Shown piece by piece: positions 1-6,234 of a stretch of DNA of 11,362 nt. Under the pieces are notes generated by a model. That model was not told the DNA's origin and did not search any database. It saw only the letters and a list, made by a program, of their open reading frames with translations. A program made the translations under genes and the position numbers. This DNA is from an uncultured Faecalibacterium sp. (GTDB taxonomy: Bacteria; Bacillota; Clostridia; Oscillospirales; Ruminococcaceae). Positions within the stretch are counted from its first letter, which is position 1, and each line of letters starts with the position of its first letter. The stretch is from the NCBI GenBank assembly GCA_934525325.1, contig CAKSZE010000054.1:1-11362 (forward strand). Reading direction: 5' to 3'.

Positions 1-36
1 GGTAGGGAGGGGGGAGTCGGAACACCCCTCCCTGCC
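1..36. repeat. Inverted repeat at the left edge
   Basis: Bases 1-12 (GGTAGGGAGGGG) pair with 25-36 (CCCCTCCCTGCC) with a single G-T wobble and a 12-base loop. No T-tract follows on the + strand, and the - strand flank lies outside the window, so it could be the stem of a terminator of a gene beyond the left edge or part of a dispersed repeat. Nothing else coding is visible before 291. Confidence 0.4.
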
Positions 37-80
37 TCTGGCCCAGCGGAGCGTCCCTGCACGCTGAAAGCAAACAGGAA

Positions 81-176
81 CTTTGCGGTTCAGTCGGAAG
101 CTTTCCCACCATGCCAAAGGCTCCCTCCCAGAGGGAGCTGGCAAAGCCGTCAGGTTTTGACTGAGGGAGTTCAAAG
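81..176. repeat. Imperfect inverted repeat (MITE-like intergenic element)
   Basis: The outer ends are complementary: CTTTG (81-85) and TCAGTC (90-95) pair with GACTGA (159-164) and CAAAG (172-176). The centre is a clean hairpin: TGCCA-aag-GCTCCCT (114-126), loop CCCAG, AGGGAGC-TGGCA (132-143). The whole could fold as one long hairpin. From memory, intergenic elements with CTCCCTC/GAGGGAG stems and a GACTGAGGGAGT end are common in Faecalibacterium-like genomes; that family assignment is inference. It lies just upstream of the malQ promoter. Confidence 0.5.
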
Positions 177-211
177 CGTCATCTTTTTCAGTATACCACG
201 ATTTTTGCCTG

Positions 212-240
212 TGGAAAATAGTTTACAGTTATGTTATGAT
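212..240 (+). promoter_or_regulatory. Probable malQ promoter (sigma-A type, extended -10)
   Basis: A -35-like TGGAAA (212-217) lies 17 bases before TATGAT (235-240). A TG one base upstream of the -10 (232-233) makes it an extended -10. The expected start near 247 gives a leader of about 44 bases to the malQ ATG. No operator or riboswitch was recognised. Confidence 0.55.
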
Positions 241-290
241 AGGAAACAACGAATATTCCCGAAAATTGACAGCGAGGAAGGTAACGGATC

Positions 291-1868
291 ATGCGTGAAA
301 GTGGTATTCTGATGCCGGTATCCAGTCTGCCCGGCCCTTACGGGATCGGCTGCTTTGGCAAGGCGGCATTTCAATTTGTGGATTTCCTGTCTGCGGCAGG
401 ACAAACGATCTGGCAGCTGCTGCCGCTCAGCCCCACCGGCTACGGCGACAGCCCCTACCAGAGCTGCTCTGCCTTTGCGGGCAACCCCTATTTTGTGGAT
501 TTGGAAACGCTGGAAAAAGAGGGTCTGCTGACCGCCGCAGACCTCAAGGCAGAAAGCTGGGGGAAAGACCCGCTGGAAGTGGACTACGGCACTTTGTATG
601 TCAGCCGCTTTGCGGTGCTGCGCAAGGCTTACGCCGCATGGCGCAGCCAGTGCGCCGGGCTGCACGGCTGTGCTTACTACTACCCCGATGACTACTACGC
701 CTTTACCCTTGCCAACGAGGACTGGCTGGAGGACTATGCCCTGTACATGGCGCTGAAGGTAGCCAACAAGATGAAGAACTGGGTGGAGTGGGACGCGCCC
801 TACCGCCGCCGCGACAAGGCAGCGCTGGCTGCCTTTGCCGCCGAAAATGAAGAAGAGATCGGCTTCTGGAAGTTCGTGCAGTACAAGTTCAGCGTCCAGT
901 GGCAGGCGGTCAAGACCTACGCCAACGAGAAGGGCGTGCAGATCTTGGGCGACATCCCCATCTACGTCTCTGCCGACTCGGTGGACGCATGGGTGGGCGG
1001 CAAGCTGTTTGAGCTGGACGCCGACGGCCGCTTTGCCCGGGTGGCAGGCTGCCCGCCGGACTACTTCTCCGCAGACGGCCAGCTGTGGGGCAACCCTCTG
1101 TACGACTGGGCGTACCACAAAAAGACCGGCTACGCATGGTGGGTGCGCCGGGTGCGCCACGCACTGGGCATCTACGACCTGCTGCGCATCGACCACTTCC
1201 GCGGCTTTGACACCTACTGGGCCATCCCAGCCACCAGCGCCACCGCCCGCACCGGCAAGTGGGAGAATGGCCCCGGCATGGAGCTGTTCGACGCACTGGA
1301 AGCCGCACTGGGCAAGCTGCCCATCATCGCCGAGGACCTGGGCGAGCTGTTCCCCAGCGTGCGCAAGCTGCTTGCCGACAGCACCTTCCCGGGCATGAAG
1401 GTGCTGCAGTTCGCCTTTGGCGGCGGGGACAACGAGTATCTGCCCCATAACCACGTCAAGAACGGCGTGGTCTACCCCGGCACCCACGACAACACCACCC
1501 TGACCGACTGGTGGGAGAACGGCGCTTCCGAAAAGGAAAAGGCCACTGCTGCGGCCTATCTGCACCTGACCCCCTGCAAGCCCACCGCCAAGGAGGTGGC
1601 AGCGGTCAAGACTGCCGCCGCGCGCACCGCGCTGCTGCGGGCAGCGCTGGGCTCTGTGGCAGACAGAGCCATCATTCCCATGTATGACTGGCTGGGTCTG
1701 GGCGCCGAAGCACACCTGAACACCCCGGGCAAGCTGGGCGGCAACTGGGCATGGCGCGCCAAGGCCGGTTTTGACACCAAAGCCCTTGCCGCACAGATCG
1801 AAGCCGAGTGCGCCGTGTACTGCCGCTGCAATGCAGACGCTCAAAACGTGAAAGAATTAGCAATCTGA
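291..1868 (+). CDS. malQ: 4-alpha-glucanotransferase (amylomaltase, GH77)
   Basis: Disproportionating enzyme that transfers alpha-1,4-glucan segments between maltodextrins and releases glucose; cytoplasmic, in maltodextrin/glycogen metabolism. The 525-residue product has the usual length for bacterial GH77 enzymes. All three catalytic carboxylates are visible: the nucleophile Asp301 in LLRIDHFRGF, the acid/base Glu348 in IIAEDLGE, and Asp400 in YPGTHDNTTLTDWW. The 47-residue spacing between the first two matches Thermus amylomaltase as I recall it. The N-terminal MRESGILMPVSSLPGPYGIG is typical of the family. The ATG at 291 is preceded by GAGGAAGG at about 10 bases. It has its own promoter and no partner genes (no malP or transporter) in the window, so it appears to be a single-gene unit. 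No clear terminator follows; the next promoter sits 41 bases after the stop codon. Confidence 0.97.
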   Translation: MRESGILMPVSSLPGPYGIGCFGKAAFQFVDFLSAAGQTIWQLLPLSPTGYGDSPYQSCSAFAGNPYFVDLETLEKEGLLTAADLKAESWGKDPLEVDYGTLYVSRFAVLRKAYAAWRSQCAGLHGCAYYYPDDYYAFTLANEDWLEDYALYMALKVANKMKNWVEWDAPYRRRDKAALAAFAAENEEEIGFWKFVQYKFSVQWQAVKTYANEKGVQILGDIPIYVSADSVDAWVGGKLFELDADGRFARVAGCPPDYFSADGQLWGNPLYDWAYHKKTGYAWWVRRVRHALGIYDLLRIDHFRGFDTYWAIPATSATARTGKWENGPGMELFDALEAALGKLPIIAEDLGELFPSVRKLLADSTFPGMKVLQFAFGGGDNEYLPHNHVKNGVVYPGTHDNTTLTDWWENGASEKEKATAAAYLHLTPCKPTAKEVAAVKTAAARTALLRAALGSVADRAIIPMYDWLGLGAEAHLNTPGKLGGNWAWRAKAGFDTKALAAQIEAECAVYCRCNADAQNVKELAI

Positions 1869-1908
1869 CGAAATTGCAAAAATTGCCGTAAAAATTTGTG
1901 CGTTTTGC

Positions 1909-1937
1909 TGGAAAAATCTGTATTTCAATGGTATAAT
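1909..1937 (+). promoter_or_regulatory. Probable promoter of the GGDEF-like gene
   Basis: TGGAAA (1909-1914), 17 bases, then a perfect TATAAT (1932-1937). This gives a start near 1944, downstream of the malQ stop at 1868, so the gene has its own transcript. The -35 hexamer and spacing are the same as those proposed for malQ. Confidence 0.6.
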
Positions 1938-2022
1938 AGCCGTAAGTTCCCGGATTTTGCGGGAGAATTGGAATTTTGCCCGTCGAAAGCGGCGGCGCGT
2001 ACGGATGATGGGGAAATTACAG

Positions 2023-2811
2023 ATGGACAGAGAATGGACAGAGCAGGATCTGCGCACCTTTGCCGAGGGCGCACAGACTGCGTTTGAAACGGTATTGCTG
2101 GACGAGTTACCACAGGACACCGGCTGGCAGGACGAGGGCTTACAGGTGAACTACACCCTGTGCAACGGCCGGGTAAGCTGCGTGCTGCACCGCACGGTGC
2201 GGGCAGACGGCAAGCTGTGGCGGATCACCATGTCCGCCCCGCTGGCGGGCAACCTGCTGCCGGAAGAACGCATGAGCGCCCGCGAGCGGGAGCTGTGCCG
2301 CGAGGACCTGAACCACGATTTTCTTTCCGGCGTGTACAACCGCCGCTACCTTGAGACCGTGATCGCCGCCGAGCTGGACCGCTGGGCAGAGCAGGGGCGC
2401 AAGGCCGCTGTGGCACTGATATCGCTGGATCACGGCGCACAGCTGCGGGACACCTACGGTCAGCCGGTAATGGATCAGCTGATCTGCTTTGTAGCAAACC
2501 AGTGGAAAAAGTATTTCGATATCCCGGGCAGTCAGATCGTCTGCCGCCTGACCGGCACCACCTTTGTGGTGGGCTGTCTGGATATGGACGGCGGGCAGCT
2601 GGCACAGCAGATGCGGGATATCTACGCCGGAATGCCCCACGAGTGCATCACCTCCATGGGGATGATGAAGCGCGTGCCCTTTACCCTGAGCGTCGCAGTG
2701 GCAGGGCTGGACGAGCTGGAGGGCAGCACCAACTGCTGGCAGCGGCTGTACGCCATCTGTGACGAACGGCTGCGCGGCATCCAGATCTCCGGCGGCAATA
2801 AGATCTGCTAG
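2023..2811 (+). CDS. Degenerate GGDEF-domain protein, probably not an active diguanylate cyclase
   Basis: The C-terminal two thirds have the GGDEF fold signature: DFLSGVYNRRYLE (residues 99-111) matches the canonical D-x-LTGLYNRR entry motif, and LISLDHGAQLRDTYG matches the DID-FK-IND-TYG block. The catalytic features are lost. The signature motif is TGTTF (177-181) instead of GGDEF, the first metal-binding Asp of the DID motif is Ser, the guanine-binding Asn of the IND motif is Arg, and no RxxD inhibitory site precedes the signature. The N-terminal ~98 residues contain no domain I recognise, and no membrane segment is visible. The product is therefore most likely a non-enzymatic, cytoplasmic protein that binds a ligand or partner. 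Start choice is uncertain: ATG 2023 has a weak GGGGA about 8 bases upstream and gives 262 residues, while ATGs at 2005 and 2008 lack any SD. A TTG at 1957 would lie very close to the predicted transcription start and is unlikely. Confidence 0.8.
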   Translation: MDREWTEQDLRTFAEGAQTAFETVLLDELPQDTGWQDEGLQVNYTLCNGRVSCVLHRTVRADGKLWRITMSAPLAGNLLPEERMSARERELCREDLNHDFLSGVYNRRYLETVIAAELDRWAEQGRKAAVALISLDHGAQLRDTYGQPVMDQLICFVANQWKKYFDIPGSQIVCRLTGTTFVVGCLDMDGGQLAQQMRDIYAGMPHECITSMGMMKRVPFTLSVAVAGLDELEGSTNCWQRLYAICDERLRGIQISGGNKIC

Positions 2812-2848
2812 GGTGCATCTGAAAAGTCGAAAATTTAGTCTATTTCTA

Positions 2849-2934
2849 CAAGCACAGCTGGCTTTTGCGTTAAACAGCCTTGAAATCCACAAAGGATTCC
2901 TGCGGCTGTTTGCCTTAAATCCCGCTTGTGCTTG
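2849..2934. repeat. Long imperfect hairpin after the GGDEF-like gene
   Basis: CAAGCACA (2849-2856) pairs with TGTGCTTG (2927-2934). Further in, AAACAGCC pairs with GGCTGTTT, and near the apex GAAATCC faces GGATTC. The arms are about 40 bases each, with several internal loops and no T-tract at the end. This fits a palindromic mobile repeat or a structured 3' UTR; I do not recognise a family. The rest of 2812-2959 holds nothing coding that I can support. Confidence 0.5.
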
Positions 2935-2959
2935 CGAAATATTCGTTATTTTCTTTGTT

Positions 2960-2988
2960 TTCAGATACACCGTAAATAACCGTATAAA
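2960..2988 (+). promoter_or_regulatory. Possible promoter immediately before the 2989-3032 hairpin
   Basis: TTCAGA (2960-2965, four matches to TTGACA), 17 bases, then TATAAA (2983-2988). The predicted start (~2995) falls inside the left arm of the following terminator hairpin, so a transcript from here would lack part of the stem. Moderate to low confidence because the -35 is weak. Confidence 0.4.
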
Positions 2989-3032
2989 ATCCCCCTTTGG
3001 GCACATACTAGGTGCCAAAGGGGGATTTTTTT
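2989..3032 (+). terminator. Strong intrinsic terminator hairpin overlapping the next gene's ribosome-binding site
   Basis: ATCCCCCTTTGGGCAC pairs with GTGCCAAAGGGGGAT with one bulged G (about 15 base pairs, loop ATACTAG) and runs into seven Ts (3026-3032). It would end transcripts arriving from the GGDEF-like gene. Its right arm contains AGGGGGA (3019-3025), the only SD-like sequence for the ATG at 3035, which begins three bases after the T-run. The same hairpin could thus both terminate readthrough and hide the ribosome-binding site. Confidence 0.7.
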
Positions 3033-3034
3033 GT

Positions 3035-3475
3035 ATGGAAAACCAGAAAAACGATAACCTCAACCTGCTGGAAGCGGTGGTGCAGAACACCGAGATGGGC
3101 AAGAATACCTTAGAGCAGATCTTACCCATGACCAACGATGTGCAGTTCAAGGCCGAGCTGCTGCGCCAGCGCAACATTTACCACCAGCTGAATCAGGAGG
3201 CGCACACTGCCATCGAAGCCTGCGGCGGCAGCGCACAGGGGCAGAGCACCATGGCAAAGCTGAACACGAAAATGGGCATCGGGCTCAAGACCCTTACGGA
3301 CAAATCCACCCGCAATCTGGCGGAGATGCTCACGCAGGGCAGCGGCATGGGGGTGGTGGACTGCGTAAAAAGCTGCAAGGACTACCCCAACGCCGCCCCG
3401 GGCGCAAAGCGCCTTGCCCAGCGCCTGCAGGATTTTGAAGAGGATAACCGCATCCAGCTGGAACGGTTTTTGTGA
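3035..3475 (+). CDS. Small all-helical protein of unknown function (possible four-helix bundle)
   Basis: The 146-residue product is rich in Glu, Gln, Leu and Lys. Amphipathic helices are likely at about 8-30, 34-62, 74-101, 103-117 and 121-145. No signal peptide or membrane segment is seen. Residues 95-106 (LAEMLTQGSGMG) recall, from memory, a conserved clostridial family of about 140-residue helical proteins with no assigned role; a ferritin-like bundle is possible but no clear di-iron Glu/His pattern is evident. Cysteines are at 63, 110 and 114 (C-x3-C). The reading frame stays open upstream to 2759, but that stretch runs through the hairpins and promoter, so ATG 3035, nine bases after AGGGGGA, is the sensible start. 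The gene is flanked by its own possible promoter and a strong terminator, so it is probably monocistronic. Confidence 0.8.
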   Translation: MENQKNDNLNLLEAVVQNTEMGKNTLEQILPMTNDVQFKAELLRQRNIYHQLNQEAHTAIEACGGSAQGQSTMAKLNTKMGIGLKTLTDKSTRNLAEMLTQGSGMGVVDCVKSCKDYPNAAPGAKRLAQRLQDFEEDNRIQLERFL

Positions 3476-3487
3476 ATTGTGAAAATG

Positions 3488-3539
3488 CAAGGTCGGGCAG
3501 CCTGCAGGCTGCCCGACCTTGTTATTATTAAATTTTTTT
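3488..3539 (+). terminator. Intrinsic terminator between convergent genes
   Basis: A perfect 15-bp stem (3488-3502 with 3507-3521, starting CAAGGTCGGGCAGCC) with loop TGCA is followed by a T/A-rich stretch ending in seven Ts. It lies 12 bases after the stop of the helical protein. On the minus strand the hairpin is followed only by a short ATTTTC, so termination of the convergent gene here would be weaker. Confidence 0.9.
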
Positions 3540-3555
3540 CGCTATTGCGAAGAAC

Positions 3556-4476
3556 TCACTCCCACAGCTTTTCGGGGTACTGACCCTCGGCGGTCTTGCG
3601 GGCGATGGCATCCACCACCAGAGGTTTATCCTCCCGGTAGGTGACGCCGAACCACTTATCGGTACTGCGCAGCACCTGAATTTTTGCCTTGTTCTCCTCG
3701 ATCAGTTCGGTCACCACCAGCGGCAGGAAGTACTCGCACTTCAGGGGATTCACCGGCAGGTTCTCGGTCAGCCAGCCCGCAAAGCGCTGCTCGGCCTCGT
3801 CCAGAAAGCTCTTGCCAAAGCCCCACAGGTTCATGCTCACGGGGGTGTCGCCGGGCAGGTCTACCCAGCTCTCGCCGCCGTCCTCGGTGTAGTGTGCACC
3901 GCCGTTGCAGGGCTCGATACGGGTGCGCTCGGTCACGCTTTGCAGGGTGCCGTCCTCGTTTTTGATGCACACGCCGCGTGCCACGCTGCCGTTCTCGGAC
4001 AGGGTGTTCTTCAGCAGATAGCTGACCATGCAGTAGCGGTAGAACTCATCATCGGCATGGGTGGACAGGTAATCATACATCACCTGAAACGCCTCCGGGC
4101 CGTAGTAGTCGTCCGCATTGATAACCGCAAAGGGGCCGTCAATGAGGGGCTTTGCAGCCAGCACGGCATGGCAGGTGCCCCAGGGCTTTACACGGCCTTC
4201 CGGCACGGCAAAACCTGCGGGCAGCTCCTCCAGCTGCTGGAAAGCGTACTTCACGTTCATTGCCTTCGCCACGCGGTCGCCGATGGCTGCTTTGAAGGCG
4301 TCCTCGATCTCGTGCTTGATGACAAAGATCACGGTCTCAAAGCCGGCGCGGCGGGCATCGTAGAGGGAGTAGTCCATAATGACCTGTCCGTTGGGGCCCA
4401 CCGGGTCAATCTGCTTCATGCCGCCGTAACGGCTGCCCATGCCGGCTGCCATGACGACCAGTACCGGTTTATTCAT
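3556..4476 (-). CDS. Sugar-phosphate nucleotidyltransferase-like protein (NTP_transferase fold)
   Basis: Likely transfers a nucleotidyl group from an NTP to a sugar phosphate or related phosphate; the substrate cannot be read from the sequence. The product is 306 residues. The N-terminal nucleotide-binding loop is MAAGMGSRYGGMKQIDPVGP (residues 9-28), KPWGTCHAV (98-106) is the base-binding segment, and NADDYYG (120-126) provides the metal-binding acidic residues. There is no C-terminal left-handed beta-helix, unlike GlmU. The ATG at 4476 has AGGAGG eight bases upstream; an ATG two codons earlier (4482) would be only two bases from the SD. It has its own near-consensus promoter, though readthrough from the regulator gene upstream (121-base gap, no evident terminator) is possible. 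Its neighbours do not reveal a pathway. Confidence 0.88.
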   Translation of the reverse strand: MNKPVLVVMAAGMGSRYGGMKQIDPVGPNGQVIMDYSLYDARRAGFETVIFVIKHEIEDAFKAAIGDRVAKAMNVKYAFQQLEELPAGFAVPEGRVKPWGTCHAVLAAKPLIDGPFAVINADDYYGPEAFQVMYDYLSTHADDEFYRYCMVSYLLKNTLSENGSVARGVCIKNEDGTLQSVTERTRIEPCNGGAHYTEDGGESWVDLPGDTPVSMNLWGFGKSFLDEAEQRFAGWLTENLPVNPLKCEYFLPLVVTELIEENKAKIQVLRSTDKWFGVTYREDKPLVVDAIARKTAEGQYPEKLWE

Positions 4477-4530
4477 CTTCATTTCCTCCTGTATCTGCCG
4501 GGGTTTCCGGCGTTGTATCGTTCTGCGCCT

Positions 4531-4559
4531 ATTATACACTGCTTCGCCGCCCGTGGCAA
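4531..4559 (-). promoter_or_regulatory. Promoter of the nucleotidyltransferase-like gene
   Basis: On the minus strand TTGCCA (4559-4554) and a perfect TATAAT (4536-4531) are separated by exactly 17 bases. The start would be near 4524, giving a leader of about 48 bases with AGGAGG close to the ATG. One of the best promoters in the window. Confidence 0.75.
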
Positions 4560-4603
4560 GGCGCAGAGGGGGGAGGATGTCGCGCAGTGAGGACGGAGAG
4601 GGT

Positions 4604-5359
4604 CTAGTCCTCTTTTTTATCCATGATATACGCCGCCATGCCGATGGTGCCGTCGTCCGGGTCCTCGCCATCGTAGACCTTTTTGATATAGCTGCGGTTG
4701 AAGTTCAGGTGCATCACCATGGCAGCCTTTGCGCCGATGGGATCGTGGTTGGCAATGGCTTCGGTGATCATGCGGTGGGTCATGATGGTCTCGTCAATGA
4801 GCTTTTTGTGGGTGACGTTCACGAACATCATCACCGCCGTGTCGATGACCGGGATCAGCTGCCCCACCACCAGATTCTTGCTGCTCTCGGCAATGCAGGT
4901 GTGGAAGGCGATGTCGTCCTCGATGTAGCGGTCGCCCTCGTGGATCTTGGTCTCCACCCGCTCGCACAGCCGCCGCAGCCGCTCGATGTCCTCCGGGGTG
5001 GCGTTCTGCGCCGCCATCTCCGCAATGCCCGGCTCCAGCAGCAGACGGACGTTTACCAGATCAAAGGCCAGTGCGTTTTTGTCCTGCACGCTGCGCAGGT
5101 TCAGCGGGTCGGAAAGGCCCTTGACCGTGGTCACCACATAGGTGCCGGAGCCCTGCCGCACCTCCACGATGCCCTTGCTGGACAGCAGCTTCACCGCCTC
5201 GCGGATGGTGCTGCGCCCCACCCGGAACTTTTCGCCCAGCGCAAACTCGTTGGGCAGCTTTGCGCCCGGCTCCAGCGCTTCGTCCAGAATGTAGTGGTAG
5301 ATCTGGTCCTCCACCTGCTCGGCCAGCAGTTTGTTTTTCAGGTGTGAAAATTCACTCAT
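4604..5359 (-). CDS. FadR-subfamily GntR transcriptional regulator (FCD domain)
   Basis: DNA-binding regulator of 251 residues, the usual length for FadR/FCD members. The winged helix-turn-helix spans about residues 11-78: the LPNEFALGEKFRVGRSTIREAV segment carries the recognition helix and VRQGSGTYV is the wing. The C-terminal FCD ligand-binding domain spans about 97-230 and keeps a probable metal site: Asp149 and His153 in DIAFH, His195 in THRMITEA and His217 in MHLN. Such domains commonly bind small carboxylates, but no ligand can be assigned here. ATG 5359 is preceded by GGAGGA at 7 bases; in-frame sequence upstream to 5557 overlaps the acetyltransferase gene and is not needed. It lies 38 bases after the GNAT stop codon, probably in one operon with it. 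Confidence 0.93.
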   Translation of the reverse strand: MSEFSHLKNKLLAEQVEDQIYHYILDEALEPGAKLPNEFALGEKFRVGRSTIREAVKLLSSKGIVEVRQGSGTYVVTTVKGLSDPLNLRSVQDKNALAFDLVNVRLLLEPGIAEMAAQNATPEDIERLRRLCERVETKIHEGDRYIEDDIAFHTCIAESSKNLVVGQLIPVIDTAVMMFVNVTHKKLIDETIMTHRMITEAIANHDPIGAKAAMVMHLNFNRSYIKKVYDGEDPDDGTIGMAAYIMDKKED

Positions 5360-5397
5360 GGAAGTTTCCTCCGCGCCCTGCGCATCTGATGGTTTGG

Positions 5398-6000
5398 TTA
5401 CCCGCACACGCTGCCGTCCGGGGCGAAGAACTGAACGTGCTTTTGCCACTGGGTGGGGCTGATGGTGCGGCGGTAGCAGTCGGCCAGCGCCTCTACCACA
5501 GCCTCCGGGGCAAGGGAGGCACAGCCCGGGCAGTCCAGCACCAGAATGCGGAACCATGCGTCAAAAAGATGCTCGGTGTAGTGGGTGTCCCATGCGCCGC
5601 AGCGGGCGTAAAAGCCCAGCCGCCGCACCGCCATGGCGGCGTCCCCGGCCTTTTCCGGCATTTCGGCTTCAATCAGGATGGCTTCGGCGTCGCCCTCCTG
5701 GGCGGGCAGCTGCGCCAGCAGCTGCGCCCCGATGCCGTGGGCGCGGTAGGCGGGCACCACGGCAAAATAATCCAGCTGGCTCACCCGGCAGCCCTCCGGC
5801 CGCACCATCAAAAGATAAGCTGCCAGCGTGTCGCCGTCAAACACGCCCCAAGTGTGGGCGGTGCCGTCCGCTTCGCTGGTCAGGATCATGCTCAAAGGCT
5901 TCAGCTCCCCGGCGGGAAAGTCCCGGCGCATCTCGTTCAGATACACTCTGGTCAGCTCGGGGCCGGAGAGCAGACGCCATGTGAAGGTTTTGGTACACAT
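5398..6000 (-). CDS. GNAT-family N-acetyltransferase
   Basis: Probable acetyl-CoA-dependent N-acetyltransferase of about 200 residues; substrate unknown. The acetyl-CoA-binding motif A is visible as LDYFAVVPAYRAHGIGAQLL, with the R-x-x-G-x-G core, and a later RRLGFYARCG segment matches the typical motif B region. The chosen start is ATG 6000, with AAAGGGA about 10 bases upstream. An in-frame ATG at 6039 and a GTG at 6042 would add 13-14 residues but sit within about 17 bases of the predicted transcription start without a convincing SD. It is the first gene of a probable two-gene transcript with the FadR-type regulator, which may control it. Confidence 0.88.
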   Translation of the reverse strand: MCTKTFTWRLLSGPELTRVYLNEMRRDFPAGELKPLSMILTSEADGTAHTWGVFDGDTLAAYLLMVRPEGCRVSQLDYFAVVPAYRAHGIGAQLLAQLPAQEGDAEAILIEAEMPEKAGDAAMAVRRLGFYARCGAWDTHYTEHLFDAWFRILVLDCPGCASLAPEAVVEALADCYRRTISPTQWQKHVQFFAPDGSVCG

Positions 6001-6062
6001 ACGATAAAGATCCCTTTCCGATGCGCCTTTGCGCAGCATCACATTTTTTTTCTGTCCCGTAT

Positions 6063-6091
6063 AGCATAACGGATGTTTTGCCGAAAGTCAA
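6063..6091 (-). promoter_or_regulatory. Promoter of the GNAT-regulator operon
   Basis: Reading the minus strand, TTGACT (6091-6086), 17 bases, TATGCT (6068-6063). The start near 6056 precedes the GNAT gene. It faces away from the prmA promoter, with the intergenic region shared; between the two lie GC-rich inverted repeats (CGCCC/GGGCG at 6098-6111 and GGCGGC/GCCGCC at 6108-6122). Confidence 0.6.
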
Positions 6092-6138
6092 TCTGTGCGC
6101 CCTTTCGGGCGGCAGCGCCGCCGGTTTTGCCAAGGGGC

Positions 6139-6167
6139 TTGCATCCGGGCGCAGAATCGGGTACTAT
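6139..6167 (+). promoter_or_regulatory. Probable promoter of prmA-rsmE
   Basis: TTGCAT (6139-6144), 17 bases, TACTAT (6162-6167); predicted start near 6174, giving a leader of about 60 bases. A small hairpin TCCGGC-gct-GCCGGA (6189-6203) lies in that leader. The same TTGCAT -35 occurs in the antitoxin promoter at 10210-10215. Confidence 0.5.
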
Positions 6168-6234
6168 ACAGGTAACAGAATTTTTCCCTCCGGCGCTGCC
6201 GGAAGAGTAGGAATACAAAAAGGAGACTTGCACT

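Noticed and set aside
234..1844. Long minus-strand open frame (536 codons) opposite malQ
   Set aside because: It is the antisense shadow of a GC-rich real gene: low-complexity Gly/Ala/Val/Gln-rich translation, no family motifs, and malQ on the other strand has all catalytic residues.
1869..1908. Possible terminator after malQ (GCAAAA...TTTTGC)
   Set aside because: The stem is 6 bp with a 21-base A/T-rich loop and no T-run after it; too weak to call.
2759..3034. Upstream extension of the helical protein frame
   Set aside because: It overlaps the end of the GGDEF-like gene and runs through the palindrome, promoter and terminator; the translation is Phe-rich and unlike the rest of the protein.
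3892..5347. Plus-strand open frames opposite the nucleotidyltransferase and regulator genes
   Set aside because: His/Gln/Val-rich antisense translations; the minus-strand genes have clear domains, SDs and a promoter.
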